Of a stretch of DNA of 64,000 bases, positions 1-11,400 are shown piece by piece (within the stretch, counting starts at the first letter, position 1; the number at the start of each line of letters is the position of its first letter). The stretch is taken from the NCBI GenBank assembly GCA_016865035.1, contig CP018227.1, positions 1,148,001 to 1,212,000 of the forward strand. The letters run 5' to 3'. The notes under the pieces are model-generated. The model was not told the origin of the DNA. It ran no database searches and saw only the letters and a program-made list of their open reading frames with translations. Source of the DNA: Kordiimonadales bacterium IMCC3096 (GTDB taxonomy: Bacteria; Pseudomonadota; Alphaproteobacteria; Minwuiales; Minwuiaceae). Position numbers and translations under genes: made by a program.

Positions 1-100
1 GGGTGACGACGTGACATTCGTGCCGGGCCATGGCGACACCTCCACCTTCGGGAACGAGCGCATGTCGAATCCCTATTGCGCCGATTTCGTGGAAATCTGA
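1..100 (+). CDS. C-terminal end of an MBL-fold metallo-hydrolase (partial)
   Basis: The reading frame that opens at base 2 gives 32 residues and stops with TGA at 98-100; the 5' part lies outside the window. The peptide contains VPGHGDTSTFGNER followed by NPYC. This is the typical end of glyoxalase II-like metallo-beta-lactamase-fold hydrolases, where the His of PGHG is a zinc ligand and the NPY/F element closes the protein. The substrate cannot be told from this fragment. The TerC gene starts 24 bases downstream on the same strand, so the two may be co-transcribed. Confidence 0.75.
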   Translation, partial: GDDVTFVPGHGDTSTFGNERMSNPYCADFVEI

Positions 101-124
101 GCGCCTCAATCAGGCTGAACCGAC

Positions 125-841
125 ATGGAATGGCTGAGCGATCCGAACATCTGGGCGTCCCTGGCGACCCTCACGGCGCTGGAGATCGTGCTCGGCATCG
201 ACAATCTGGTCTTTCTCTCCATCGTCACCGAAAAGCTGCCGCCGGAACGGCAGCCTGCCGCGCGACGGATCGGCCTGGGTCTGGCACTGGCGATGCGCAT
301 CGCGCTGCTCTCCGTGGTCGTCTGGATCGCGGGACTGGTCGCACCGGTCTTCAGCATCGGGGAGCACACGGTCAGCTGGCGCGACATGATCCTGCTCGGC
401 GGCGGGCTGTTCCTGATCGGCAAGGGCACCTTTGAAATACATGCGGCTGTCGAGGGTGAGGAGGAGGAAGGGGCAGCGAAGGTATCCACCAGCTTCGCCT
501 TCGCCATCGCGCAGATCGTGGCGCTGGACCTGGTCTTCTCGCTCGACTCGGTCATCACAGCCATCGGCATGACGCAGAACCTGCCTGTCATGGTGACGGC
601 GGTGGCGCTGGCAATGGCTGTCATGCTGTTCGCTGCAGAGCCGGTCTCCCGGTTCATCCGCACCCATCCGACGACCAAGATGCTGGCGCTCAGTTTCCTG
701 TTGCTGATCGGGACAGCCCTGATCGCCGACGGCCTGCACTTCCATATCGAACGTGGCTACATCTACGCGGCAATCGTCTTCTCGGTACTGGTCGAAGTGC
801 TCAATCTGGCGGCACGGAGTGCCCGTCGGAAGAAGCCCTGA
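125..841 (+). CDS. TerC-family integral membrane protein
   Basis: A 238-residue, very hydrophobic protein with about seven predicted membrane segments. The TerC family signatures are present: LEIVLGIDNLVFLSI near residues 19-33 and ALDLVFSLDSVITAIGM near residues 138-154, both carrying membrane-embedded acidic residues. Family members are linked to tellurite resistance and to metal (manganese) export in bacteria; the ion handled here is not known. A short acidic loop (EGEEEEG) lies in the middle, between the two halves. The start has only a weak ribosome site. The length is normal for the YgdQ/YoaE-like branch without CBS domains. It is convergent with the SDR gene, 21 bases away. Confidence 0.85.
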   Translation: MEWLSDPNIWASLATLTALEIVLGIDNLVFLSIVTEKLPPERQPAARRIGLGLALAMRIALLSVVVWIAGLVAPVFSIGEHTVSWRDMILLGGGLFLIGKGTFEIHAAVEGEEEEGAAKVSTSFAFAIAQIVALDLVFSLDSVITAIGMTQNLPVMVTAVALAMAVMLFAAEPVSRFIRTHPTTKMLALSFLLLIGTALIADGLHFHIERGYIYAAIVFSVLVEVLNLAARSARRKKP

Positions 842-862
842 GCCAGCCCCCGCGCAGACTGA

Positions 863-1615
863 TCAACTGAGCATCTGGCCACCGTCGGCGGCAATGGTCT
901 GCCCGGTGACCCAGGACGCCGCATCCGAGCCCAGGAATGCCGCCAGCTTGCCGACCTCGTCCGCGCGCCCCATGCGACCGTGCGGAATGCTGGCCAGGAT
1001 GCCCTTGTACAGCGTCGGATTGTTCTGTCGCGCCATGTCCCAGACACCACCGGGGAACTCGATGGATCCCGGCGCGATGCAGTTCACCCGGATGTTCTTC
1101 GGTGCCAGTTCCACCGCCTGCGTCTTGGTGTACTGGATCACCGCCGCCTTCACCGCCCCATAGGGGGGTGTGCGACCGGACGCCATCAGGCCGGAGATGG
1201 AGGAGATGTGGATCAGGCTGCCGCCGCCGGATTTCTCGATCAGCGGTACAGCGGTCCAGCCCGCCCGGACCAGAGCCATCAGGTCGATGTCCAGCCCGGC
1301 CTGCCAGCCTTCCTCGTCGTCGGTGCGACCGAAACCGGACGGATTGTTGACCATGACATGCAGACCACCCATGGCCTCCGCCGCGCCCTCGATGAAGGCC
1401 TTCAGCGCCGCCGGATCGCCCACGTCGCAGGGCAGCGCGATGATCTGGGTACCATGGGCACCGAGACTCTCCTGCGCCTGGTCGAGACTGGACGCGGTGC
1501 GGCCACAGATCGCTACGTTCGCCCCCTCGCGCGCGAAAGCCTCTGCCATGCCGAAGCCGATTCCCCGGCTGCCACCTGTCACGATGACGTTGCGTCCCTT
1601 GAGACCCAGATCCAT
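863..1615 (-). CDS. SDR-family NAD(P)-dependent oxidoreductase
   Basis: A 250-residue classical short-chain dehydrogenase. The dinucleotide-binding motif TGGSRGIG is at residues 13-20, an NN(P)SG element follows beta-4, and the catalytic Ser (HISSISG) and YGAVK (Tyr-x3-Lys) are intact. The end has the common AADGGQMLS tail. I chose the ATG at 1615 because GGGGAGA precedes it at about five bases; a GTG one codon upstream is the alternative. The substrate cannot be inferred. The gene is divergent from the TfoX-like gene, with 82 bases between them holding both promoters. Confidence 0.9.
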   Translation of the reverse strand: MDLGLKGRNVIVTGGSRGIGFGMAEAFAREGANVAICGRTASSLDQAQESLGAHGTQIIALPCDVGDPAALKAFIEGAAEAMGGLHVMVNNPSGFGRTDDEEGWQAGLDIDLMALVRAGWTAVPLIEKSGGGSLIHISSISGLMASGRTPPYGAVKAAVIQYTKTQAVELAPKNIRVNCIAPGSIEFPGGVWDMARQNNPTLYKGILASIPHGRMGRADEVGKLAAFLGSDAASWVTGQTIAADGGQMLS

Positions 1616-1697
1616 CACATTCTCCCCAAACCGTTCGATTGCTGCCAGACTGACGACATATGTCCTGCATCACAACGGACAAGATCAGAGTGCCCCG

Positions 1698-2066
1698 ATG
1701 GCCATCAGCCCTGAATATCGTGAATTCGCGCTTGAACTGTTCGATCCGGTCGGCGCCATAGCGTTCCGCCGCATGTTTGGTGGGGCAGGCCTGTTTCATC
1801 AGGGCCTGATGTTCGCCCTGATCATCCGCGAGACCATCTACATGAAGGTCGATGACGTGAACCGTCCGGACTATGAGGCCGCCGGGTCGGAACCCTTCAC
1901 CTATGAAACGTCGAAGGGAACACGCGGCGTCCTGAGCTATTTTGCCCTGCCTGAGGACCTGTACGACGATCAGACGGAAGCGGTCGCCTGGGCACTTCGT
2001 GCGATCGAAGCTGCCGGTCGCGCCGATGCAGCCAAGCCACCCTCCAAGCGGAAGCGAAAGTCCTGA
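1698..2066 (+). CDS. TfoX/Sxy N-terminal domain protein
   Basis: A 122-residue protein matching the stand-alone TfoX N-terminal domain: F-RRMFGGAGLFHQGLMFALI near residues 23-43, an IYMKVDD core, and FTYET...LSYF-LPE further on. It ends in a Lys/Arg-rich tail (PPSKRKRKS). In gammaproteobacteria Sxy/TfoX co-activates competence genes with CRP. Single-domain alphaproteobacterial homologues have no proven role, so competence should not be assumed. I took the ATG at 1698 because similarity begins right after it; the open frame extends further upstream but overlaps the divergent SDR gene. Confidence 0.8.
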   Translation: MAISPEYREFALELFDPVGAIAFRRMFGGAGLFHQGLMFALIIRETIYMKVDDVNRPDYEAAGSEPFTYETSKGTRGVLSYFALPEDLYDDQTEAVAWALRAIEAAGRADAAKPPSKRKRKS

Positions 2067-2106
2067 CCCTCAATCCAATTCACACGGGCATCGTGTCGAG
2101 AATCGA

Positions 2107-2139
2107 CCCGCGAAACCTGTAGACTGATGTCTTCGCGGG
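2107..2139 (+). terminator. Hairpin after the TfoX-like gene, possible terminator
   Basis: Arms CCCGCGAA (2107-2114) and TTCGCGGG (2132-2139) pair perfectly over 8 bp around a 17-base loop, 40 bases after the TfoX-like stop. A T-containing stretch follows but no clean T run, so termination is plausible rather than shown. Confidence 0.4.
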
Positions 2140-2299
2140 GATTTGCAGTGAATTGTTTGTTAAGCTGGTCACGTCAGAGTGGGTCATGCGTTGTCGGCCG
2201 GCCCGTTGCGATGCAAATGTGACAGCGGTGCAGGAAGGCCACAGGGCGCGGTGTTCGGGTTGGATCCACCCTATGCATCTGTGGATACGGACTTTTTTG

Positions 2300-2326
2300 C
2301 TACGCCCCAGTGTCAAATGGGCGTAG
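2300..2326. promoter_or_regulatory. Dyad symmetry CTACGCCC-N11-GGGCGTAG
   Basis: A perfect 8-bp inverted repeat (2300-2307 and 2319-2326) with an 11-base spacer, directly after a six-T run (2293-2298) and about 150 bases before the adhesin start. The spacing would suit an operator for a dimeric regulator or a leader hairpin. The binding protein is unknown. Confidence 0.45.
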
Positions 2327-2394
2327 AATGCAGTCTAATCGCCGGAACATGTCCCGGGAGGTCGGGCAGGTTTCGGTTCTTTGTCGGATCGGCA

Positions 2395-2412
2395 CAGCAC
2401 AATGCTGTGCTG
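2395..2412. promoter_or_regulatory. Dyad symmetry CAGCACA-N4-TGTGCTG
   Basis: A perfect 7-bp inverted repeat with a 4-base loop, 61 bases upstream of the adhesin GTG start. It could be an operator or a short hairpin in the 5' untranslated region. No regulator can be assigned. Confidence 0.45.
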
Positions 2413-2473
2413 ACAACCGGCAGGAAGCGGAGCGAGGGATGATCTCTACTCGTATCACGGGCAGGAGTGGGTA

Positions 2474-5400
2474 GTGACGCGCGACCTCCCACCAGCCGGC
2501 TCCCTTGGCGACAGCGGAGACCAGTCCGGCTTTCAGGCTGTCTTCGATGCGACCGGGCAGACCAGCCTGGTCATCGACCAGGGGCTGCTGCTGCTGACAG
2601 CACAGTTCGTACGCTCCGGTCCCGACCTGATCCTGGTCGGCAAGGACGGCAGCCGCGTCCTGGTGATCAATTTCTTCTCCTCCGAGAACCCGCCCGATCT
2701 CTACACCCTGAACGGTGCCCGCATCGACGGCAGCCTGGCCGAACTGCTGGCCGGTCCCCGCGCCACGGGTCTGGCGCAGCAGGGCGACGGCGCGCTGGGT
2801 GATCCCATTGGCGTCGTCGAGCAGGCGGACGGTGCCGTCTTCATCACCCGCGTGAATGGTACCCGCGAACAGGTCCAGGTCGGCGACCCGGTCTTCACCG
2901 ATGATGTGGTGGAGACGTCGGAGGACGGCGCGGCGGGCATCCGCTTCAATGACGACACGACGTTCTCCATCGGCGGTGACGCCCGGATGGTGCTGGACGA
3001 CTTCGTCTACGACCCGGCGGCGAACACAGGCAACGCGGTGGTCAACGTGCTGCAGGGCTCGTTCTCGTTTGTCTCCGGCGCGGTGGCGAAGACCGGCGAC
3101 GATGCACTGACGGTAAAGACACCGGTTCTGACCATCGGTGTGCGCGGCACCTTCGTGGGTGGCAAGGGCGCGCAGGAGGGCGAGCAGTCCGAGGTCGTGA
3201 ACCTGCCGCAGGAAGACGGCACGACGGGCAGCATCTTTGTCTCCAACGCGGCCGGTGGCGTGGAACTGAGCCAGGCGTTCGAGGGTACGCAGACGTCGAG
3301 CCAGTTCCAGGCTCCCGCAGCACCCAGGATATTCAGCCGGACGGAGATTGAATCGAAGTTCGGCAATGCACTGAGCAACCTGCCGGGCACGCCGCAGGTG
3401 GGTCAGAGCGGCAACGACAATGACTCCGGTGGTGACCGTCGCGGCGATGACGGCGGCGGCGCTGCGGGTGAGACGGAAGGTGAAGGCGAAGGCGAAGGTG
3501 ACGCCGAGGGCGAGGGCGAGGGCGAGGGTGAAGGCGAAGGCGACGGCGAGGAAGAAGGCGAAGGCGAAGAGGAAGAAGAGGTCGAGGGCGACGGCGAGGA
3601 AGAGGATGCCGGAGCGGAAGGTGACAGCGGCGAGGGCGAGGCAGCACCGGAAGGTGGCCCTGCGGAAGGCGAAGGCGGAGGTGCAGCCGAGGGCGAAGGC
3701 GACGGCGGTGAAGGCGGCGACGGCGGTGAAGGTGAAGGCGAAGGAGACGCTGAAGGCGAGGGCGACGCTGCGGCTGAAGGCGACGGCGAGGAAGGCGCGG
3801 CACCGGAAGGTGATGGTGGCGCGGAGGAAGGCGGCGCGGCCGAAGGCGAAGCTGGCGCAGGGGATGGCGCGGCGGCAGATGGCGGAGATGGTGGCGCAGC
3901 AGAAGGTGGCGGCGCACAGGAAGGTGATGGTGGCGCGGAGGAAGGCGGCGCGGCCGAAGGCGAAGCTGGCGCAGGGGATGGCGCGGCGGCAGATGGCGGA
4001 GATGGTGGCGCAGCAGAAGGTGGCGGCGCACAGGAAGGTGATGGTGGCGCGGAGGAAGGCGGCGCGGCCGAAGGCGAAGCTGGCGCAGGGGATGGCGCGG
4101 CGGCAGATGGCGGAGATGGTGGCGCAGCAGACGGTGGCGGCGCACCGGAAGGTGATGGTGGCGCAGCGGACGGTGGTGGTGCCGATGGCGGTGCCGGAGA
4201 TTCAGGTGGCCAGGCTGATTCGAGTGGCGATTCGGGCTCCGACGGACAGGCCGATGGCGGTGGTGGCGGTCAGCAGGATGGTGGCCCGGCGGACGGTGGT
4301 GGTGCCGATGGCGGTGCCGGAAATTCAGGTGGCCAGGCTGATTCGAGTGGCGATTCGGGCTCCGACGGACAGGCCGATGGCGGCGGTGGCGGTCAGCAGG
4401 ATGGTGGCACGGCACCCGCGTCGGGCAGCCCGTCACCGGGAATCGGCACAGCAACCGGCAGTGGTGGCGGTCAGCAGGATGGTGGCCCGGCGGACGGTGG
4501 TGGTGCCGATGGCGGTGCCGGAGATTCAGGTGGCCAGGCTGATTCGAGTGGCGATTCGGGCTCCGACGGACAGGCCGATGGCGGCGGTGGTGGTCAGCAG
4601 GTTGGTGGCACGGCGCCCGCGTCGGGCAGCCCGTCACCGGGAATCGGCACAGCAACCGGCACTGGCACCAGCGGAGCCAACACAGGCGGGACGCAGGGTG
4701 GCGGGGACAATCAGGCCGCAGGTGGGACCGGAAGTCTTCTTGCCTCCACGGCTCCCCCGGCAACAACGACCGCACCTCAGACCAACACAACCGCGCCGAC
4801 CCAGGATACAGGGTCACAGAATGACGAACCGCCGGCATTTCAGACCATCAACCGTGGTGGCGGCAACGATGCCATAGCCGGAACTGCCGGCGCGGACGCG
4901 ATCAATGGCGGCGGCGGCGACGACACCATTCAGGCGCTGGGCGGCAACGACACGGTGCTGGGCGGAACCGGTGCTGACAATATCGATGGCGGCGCGGGCA
5001 ATGACAATGTCCAGGGCGGCACCGGCGGTGACCTGCTGACCGGCGGAACGGGCAATGATGCTCTCGACGGCGGTGAAGGCAACGACACACTGCTGGCCGA
5101 TGCAGGTTCGGACGTCCTGACCGGCGGTGCCGGGCAGGACGTCGTCAGCTTTGCGAATGCCACGACCGGTGTCGATGTCAGCCTTGCCAATACCACCGTC
5201 AGCGACGGTTTTGGCGGAACCGACACCCTGCAGGGCATCGAATCCGTCATCGGCTCCAGCCACGGCGACCGGCTGGCGGGCGACGATGGCGACAACAGCC
5301 TCTCGGGCGGCGCGGGCAATGACACGATTGTCGGCGGCAGCGGTGTCGGCAATGACACGCTGGACGGTGGCGCGGGTACCGACACGGCCACCTTCACCAG

Positions 5401-8400
5401 CACGTCCAACGGTATTGCCGTCAATCTCGCGGCGGGCACAGCGCAGTCGAACGGCGAGATCAACGAGATCGGCACCGACAGCATTTCCGGCATCGAGAAC
5501 GTGATCGCCGGATCCGGCAATGACAGCCTGACCGGCAATGCCAATGCCAACAGCCTGTCCGGTCTGGCAGGCAACGACACCCTTTCCGGCGGTGCGGGCA
5601 ACGACACGCTTGATGGCGGTGCGGGCAGCGATACCGCAAGCTTCGCCGCGACGACGGCTGGTGTCGCCGCAAGTCTGGCAACAGGTACGGCAACCTCGAT
5701 CAATGCCCAGACGGACGAGATCGGTGCCGACACCCTGATCGGGATCGAGAACCTTGTCGGCGGCTCGGGCGCGGACATTCTGGTGGGTGACGGCTCCGCC
5801 AACATCATCGACGGCGGTGGCGGCACCGACCTGATCGACGCTGGTGCGGGCAACGACAGCATCATTGGCGGTGCCGGTGATGATTCCCTGTTCGACAATG
5901 CAGGCAACGACACCTTTGTCGGCGGCGACGGAACCGACCTGATCGAATTCGGTGCGGCCACTGGTCCGGTGGTGCTGGACCTTGCGGCGGGCACGGCCAC
6001 CTCGACCAACGGAACGGAAAGCCTGAGCGGGATCGAGCAGGTCAATCTGACGGACGCGGCCGACACGGCTTCGGGCAGCGCGGCGGATGAACTGCTGAAC
6101 GGTTTCGCGGGCGCGGACAGCCTGGATGGCGCCGGGGGTGCGGACACCCTGGTCGGCGGTGACGGCGCGGACCGGATTGCCGGTGGTACCGGCGACGACC
6201 AACTGTTCGGCGGCAATGACAGCGACTCGATCTCCGGCGGCGACGGGGCCGATGTGGTCTCCGGCAACGCAGGCGATGATGTTCTGGATGGCGGTGCGGG
6301 CAATGACACGCTGGCTGGCGGCGACGGCATCGACCGCGCCGATTTCTCCGGCGTGGCGGTCGATGTCACCGTCAATCTGACAACCGGCGTGGCGCTGGCC
6401 TCGGACGGGACGGACAGCCTCACCGGTATCGAGGACGTGACGACAGGCGTCGGCGACGACCGGGTGACCGGTGACGGCGCGGCCAACAGCATCGCGACCG
6501 GCGCGGGCGCGGATACGCTCACTGGCGGCGCGGGTGCCGACAACCTTTCCGCTGGGGAGGGCACGGATCTTCTCGACTATTCGGCAGACGGTGGTGCATC
6601 AGGCGTCAATGTCGACCTGCGGGCGGGCCTGGCAACCGACAGTCACGGGACCACGGACACACTGAGCGGCTTCGAGCAGGTCACGGGAACGGCAGACGCG
6701 GACACGCTGGCCGGCGACAGTGCCGACACGACCCTGACCGGCGGCGCAGGCGATGACCGCTTCATCGTTCGTGACGGGGACGGCAACATCACGGTCACCG
6801 ACTTCACGCCGGGTTCAGGTGGTGGCGAACAGATCGACCTCACCGCCTACGGCTTTGGCGACATCACCGATATCCAGGCCGTAGCGACCGAGTTGAATGG
6901 CGATACGGTCATTCAGTTGAACGAAACGCAGACGCTGACACTGCAGAACGTCACAATCGCCCAACTGGTAGCGGATGATTTCACCGGTCTCGGCAATGCC
7001 CAGCCCAGCGCCGTCGATGATACTGCTGCGGTGGATGAGGACAGCGCCGTCACGATCGATCTGCTTGCCAATGACGTCGATCCGGATGTCGGCGACACCC
7101 TGTTAGTGATTGCCGTGGACGCCACAACGCAGGGCGGGGCGCTGATCACCGACAATGGCGACGGCACCGTCAGCTACGACACGAACGGCGCCTTCGAAAC
7201 CCTCGCGGCCGGTGTCACTGTCCAGGACAGCTTCAGTTACACAATATCCGACGGCGCGGGCGGCACGGATACGGCGACTGTCTCGGTCACGATCACCGGC
7301 GTCAACGACGCACCGGTCGCCACCGCGGATACGGCGACGACCGACGAGGACACGGCCGTCTTCATCGACGTTCTGGCCAACGACAGCGATATCGACGGCG
7401 ACGCCCTCGGCGTTACCGCCGTTTCCCAGGGCCAGAATGGCACCGTCACCATCGACGCCGAGACCGGCCAGGTGGTCTATACGCCGAACGCGAACTTCAA
7501 CGGCACGGACACGTTCACCTACACCGTCAGCGACAATGGCACTGGCGGCAGCGGCAGCGGCGGTTTGGTCGTCAATGGTGACTTCGCGAACGGTGGCACC
7601 GACTGGACGACGTTTGGCAACGTGAACTTTGACGGCGAACTTGCGACCATGCTCTCCGCCGGCGGTACGGATACACAGATCGAGACGTTTCTCGGCATAG
7701 CCCCCGGCTCTCTCGATGCCGCACTGACTGCGGCGGTCGGGTCCGCGCAGAACGCCACCGACGGTTCGGCCATGCTGGCTGACACCCCGCTTGTCCTGGC
7801 ACAGGCAGCGACACTCTCGTTCGATTTCTCGATCGCCGGCAGCGACCTCGGCAGCAGCTTCAACGACGCGGGCTTCCTGATCATCGACGATCAGGTGCAC
7901 GTGATCGCGCAGAACCAGTCCGCTGTTACTGCCGGCACTTTCGAGATCGAGATCGCGGCGGGCACGCACACCATCGGCTTTGCTGCCATGAACGAGGGCG
8001 ACACGATCGTCGACCTGACCCTCACGATCGACAATATCCTGATCGACGGGGGTGTCAGCGCCGATACCGAGACCGTCACCGTTACCGTCAACGCGGTGAA
8101 CGATGCACCGGTCGCCGTTGCAGATACCATCACGACCGATGAAGACACACCGGTCACCATCGACGTGCTGGCGAATGACAGTGACCTGGATGGTGACGCT
8201 CTCACCGTCTCCGCTGTCACCCAGGGCGCCAATGGTGCCGTCGCCATCGATGCCGAGACCGGTGAGGTCACCTACACGCCGGATGCCGATTTCAACGGTG
8301 AGGACTCGTTTACCTACACCGTCTCCGACGGCAACGGCGGTGAAGCCACAGAGACCGTGACGGTCACCGTCAACGCCGTGAATGACGCGCCGGTCGCGGT

Positions 8401-11400
8401 CGCCGATACCATCGCCACCGACGAGGACACTGCGGTCTCCATCGACGTGCTCGCCAACGACAGCGATATCGACGGCGACGCGCTCACAGTCTCCGCCGTC
8501 ACGCAGGGCGCCAACGGCGCGGTCGCCATCGATGCCGAAACCGGTGAAGTCACCTATACGCCCGACGCCGATTTCAACGGTGAGGACACGTTCACCTACA
8601 CCGTCTCCGATGGCAACGGCGGCACCGACACCGAGACTGTGACTGTCACCGTCAACCCGGTGAACGATGCACCGGTCGCCGTCGCTGACACCATCGCGAC
8701 TGACGAGGACACGCCGGTCTCCATCGACGTGCTGGCCAATGACAGCGATATTGACGGCAACTCCCTCACCGTCTCCGCCGTCACCCAGGGCGCCAATGGT
8801 GCGGTCGCCATCGACGCCGAGACCGGTGACGTCACCTACACCCCGGATGCCGACTTCAACGGTGAGGACACGTTCACCTACACCGTCTCCGACGGCAACG
8901 GCGGGACCGATACCGAGACCGTCACCGTTACCGTCAACGCGGTGAACGATGCACCGGTCGCGGTGGCAGACACGGCGACGACCGACGAGGACACGCCTGT
9001 CAGCATCGACGTGCTGGCCAATGACAGTGACGTGGATGGAGACGCTCTCACCGTCTCCGCCGTCACCCAGGGCGCCAACGGTACGGTCGCCATCGACGCG
9101 CAGACCGGTGAAGTCACCTATACGCCCGACGCCGACTTCAACGGTGAGGACTCGTTTACCTACACCGTCTCCGATGGCAACGGCGGCACCGACACCGAGA
9201 CTGTGACTGTCACCGTCAACCCGGTGAACGATGCCCCGGTCGCGGTCGCCGATACCATCGCCACCGACGAGGACACTGCGGTCTCCATCGACGTGCTCGC
9301 CAACGACAGCGATATCGACGGCGACGCGCTCACAGTCTCCGCCGTCACGCAGGGCGCCAACGGCGCGGTCGCCATCGATGCCGAAACCGGTGAAGTCACC
9401 TATACGCCCGACGCCGATTTCAACGGTGAGGACACGTTCACCTACACCGTCTCCGATGGCAACGGCGGCACCGACACCGAGACTGTGACTGTCACCGTCA
9501 ACCCGGTGAACGATGCCCCGGTCGCGGTCGCGGACACCATCGCGACCGACGAAGACACTGCGGTCTCCATCGACGTGCTGGCCAATGACAGCGATATTGA
9601 CGGCGACGCGCTCACAGGCTCCGCCGTCACGCAGGGCGCCAACGGCGCGGTCGCCATCGATGCCGAGACCGGTGAAGTCACCTACACGCCAGATGCCGAT
9701 TTCAACGGTGAGGACACGTTCACCTACACGATCTCCGATGGCAACGGCGGCACCGACACCGAGACTGTGACTGTCACCGTCAACCCGGTGAACGATGCGC
9801 CGGTCGCGGTCGCCGATACCATCGCCACCGACGAGGACACTGCGGTCTCCATCGACGTGCTGGCCAATGACAGCGATATTGACGGCGACTCCCTCACCGT
9901 CTCCGACGTCACGCAGGGTGCCAATGGTGCGGTTGCCATCGACGCGCAGACCGGCCAGGTCACCTATACGCCCGACGCCGACTTCAACGGCGAGGACACG
10001 TTCACCTACACCGTCTCCGACGGCAACGGCGGCACCGACACCGAGACCGTCACGGTCACCGTCAACTCGGTGAACGATGCACCGGTCGCCGTCGCGGATA
10101 CCATCGCGACCGACGAAGACACGCCTGTCAGCATCGACGTGCTGGCCAATGACAGTGATGTGGATGGAGACGCTCTCACCGTATCCGCCGTCACACAAGG
10201 TGCCAACGGTGCGGTCGCCATCGACGCTCAGACCGGTCAGGTCATCTACACGCCCGACGCCGACTTCAACGGTGAGGACACGTTCACCTACACCGTCTCC
10301 GACGGAAACGGTGGAGAAGACACCGAGACCGTCACGGTCACCGTCAACTCGGTGAACGATGCACCGGTCGCCGTCGCGGATACCATCGCGACCGACGAAG
10401 ACACGCCTGTCAGCATCGACGTGCTGGCCAATGACAGTGATGTGGATGGAGACACTCTCACCGTATCCGCCGTCACACAAGGTGCCAACGGTGCCGTCGC
10501 CATCGACGCCGAGACCGGTGAAGTCACCTATACGCCGGATGCCGATTTCAACGGCTCGGATTCCTTCACCTACACCATCTCGGACGGCAATGGCGGCACG
10601 GCCACGGAGACGGTGACCGTCACGGTCGATGCCGTGAACGATGCGCCCGTGCTGGGTTTTGTCCAGGCTTCAGGCGATCCCGTCGAGCTGTCGACAATCG
10701 AGGCAGGATCGGGCGGCTTCGTCATCAACGGTGCGGCGGCATATGACGCCGCCGGTTTCCGGGTCAGTGACGCGGGAGATATCAACGGCGACGGACTGGG
10801 TGATCTTCTCGTTGCCGCCAAGGATGCAGACCCGAATGGTGCGTCCTCAGGCTCGGTTTTCGTGGTCTTCGGCAAAGCCGATGCCACACCGGTCGAACTG
10901 TCAGCCATTGCCGCCGGGACCGGCGGATTTGTCGTCAATGGTGCGGCTGCCAACGACGCGACGGGTTTCTCCATCAGCGCCGCCGGTGACGTCAATGGCG
11001 ATGGCCTTGATGACCTGATCGTCGGCTCGCCCCAGGTCGGCGCGAACCTTGGACAGGCTCATGTCATCTTCGGCAAGGCGGACGGGACAGCTGTCGAGCT
11101 TTCCGACGTCAGCCTCGGCACCGGCGGCTTCGCGATCGACGGCGTGGCCGACCAGGACAGGGCGGGCAGTGCTGTCGCCGGCATCGGCGATCTCAATGGC
11201 GATGGGCTCGACGATCTGCTGGTCAGCGCCAAGACCGATGACCCCAATAACACGTCCTCGGGCGCCAGTTTCGTTGTCTTCGGCAAGGCCGACGGGACCA
11301 GCGTCAGCCTGTCGAATGTCCAGGCCGGGACCGGTGGCTTCGTCATCAACGGCTTCGAGTTCAATGCCCAGTCGGGCGAGGCACTTGACGGCGGCGGTGA

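Larger units (their letters stand above)
2067..2473 (+). promoter_or_regulatory. 407-base leader upstream of the giant adhesin gene
   Basis: I see no convincing gene between the TfoX-like gene and the giant gene. The stretch is locally AT-richer than its surroundings (near 2150-2165 and 2290-2300) and holds three separate dyad symmetries, listed individually. It presumably contains the promoter and operators of the adhesin gene. I could not pick one -35/-10 pair with confidence. Confidence 0.5.

Noticed and set aside
3333-4838. 501-codon His/Arg-rich minus-strand frame opposite the acidic spacer
   Set aside because: It is the complement of GGC/GAA/GAC repeats. Composition explains the frame, and there is no ribosome site or family.
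7103-10480. 1125-codon open frame on the minus strand inside repeat array 1, with similar 248-codon frames at 14147-14893 and 16403-17149
   Set aside because: It is a by-product of GC-rich, strictly periodic sequence with no stop in that antisense frame. The products are low-information mirror repeats, whereas the plus-strand product has clear domains.
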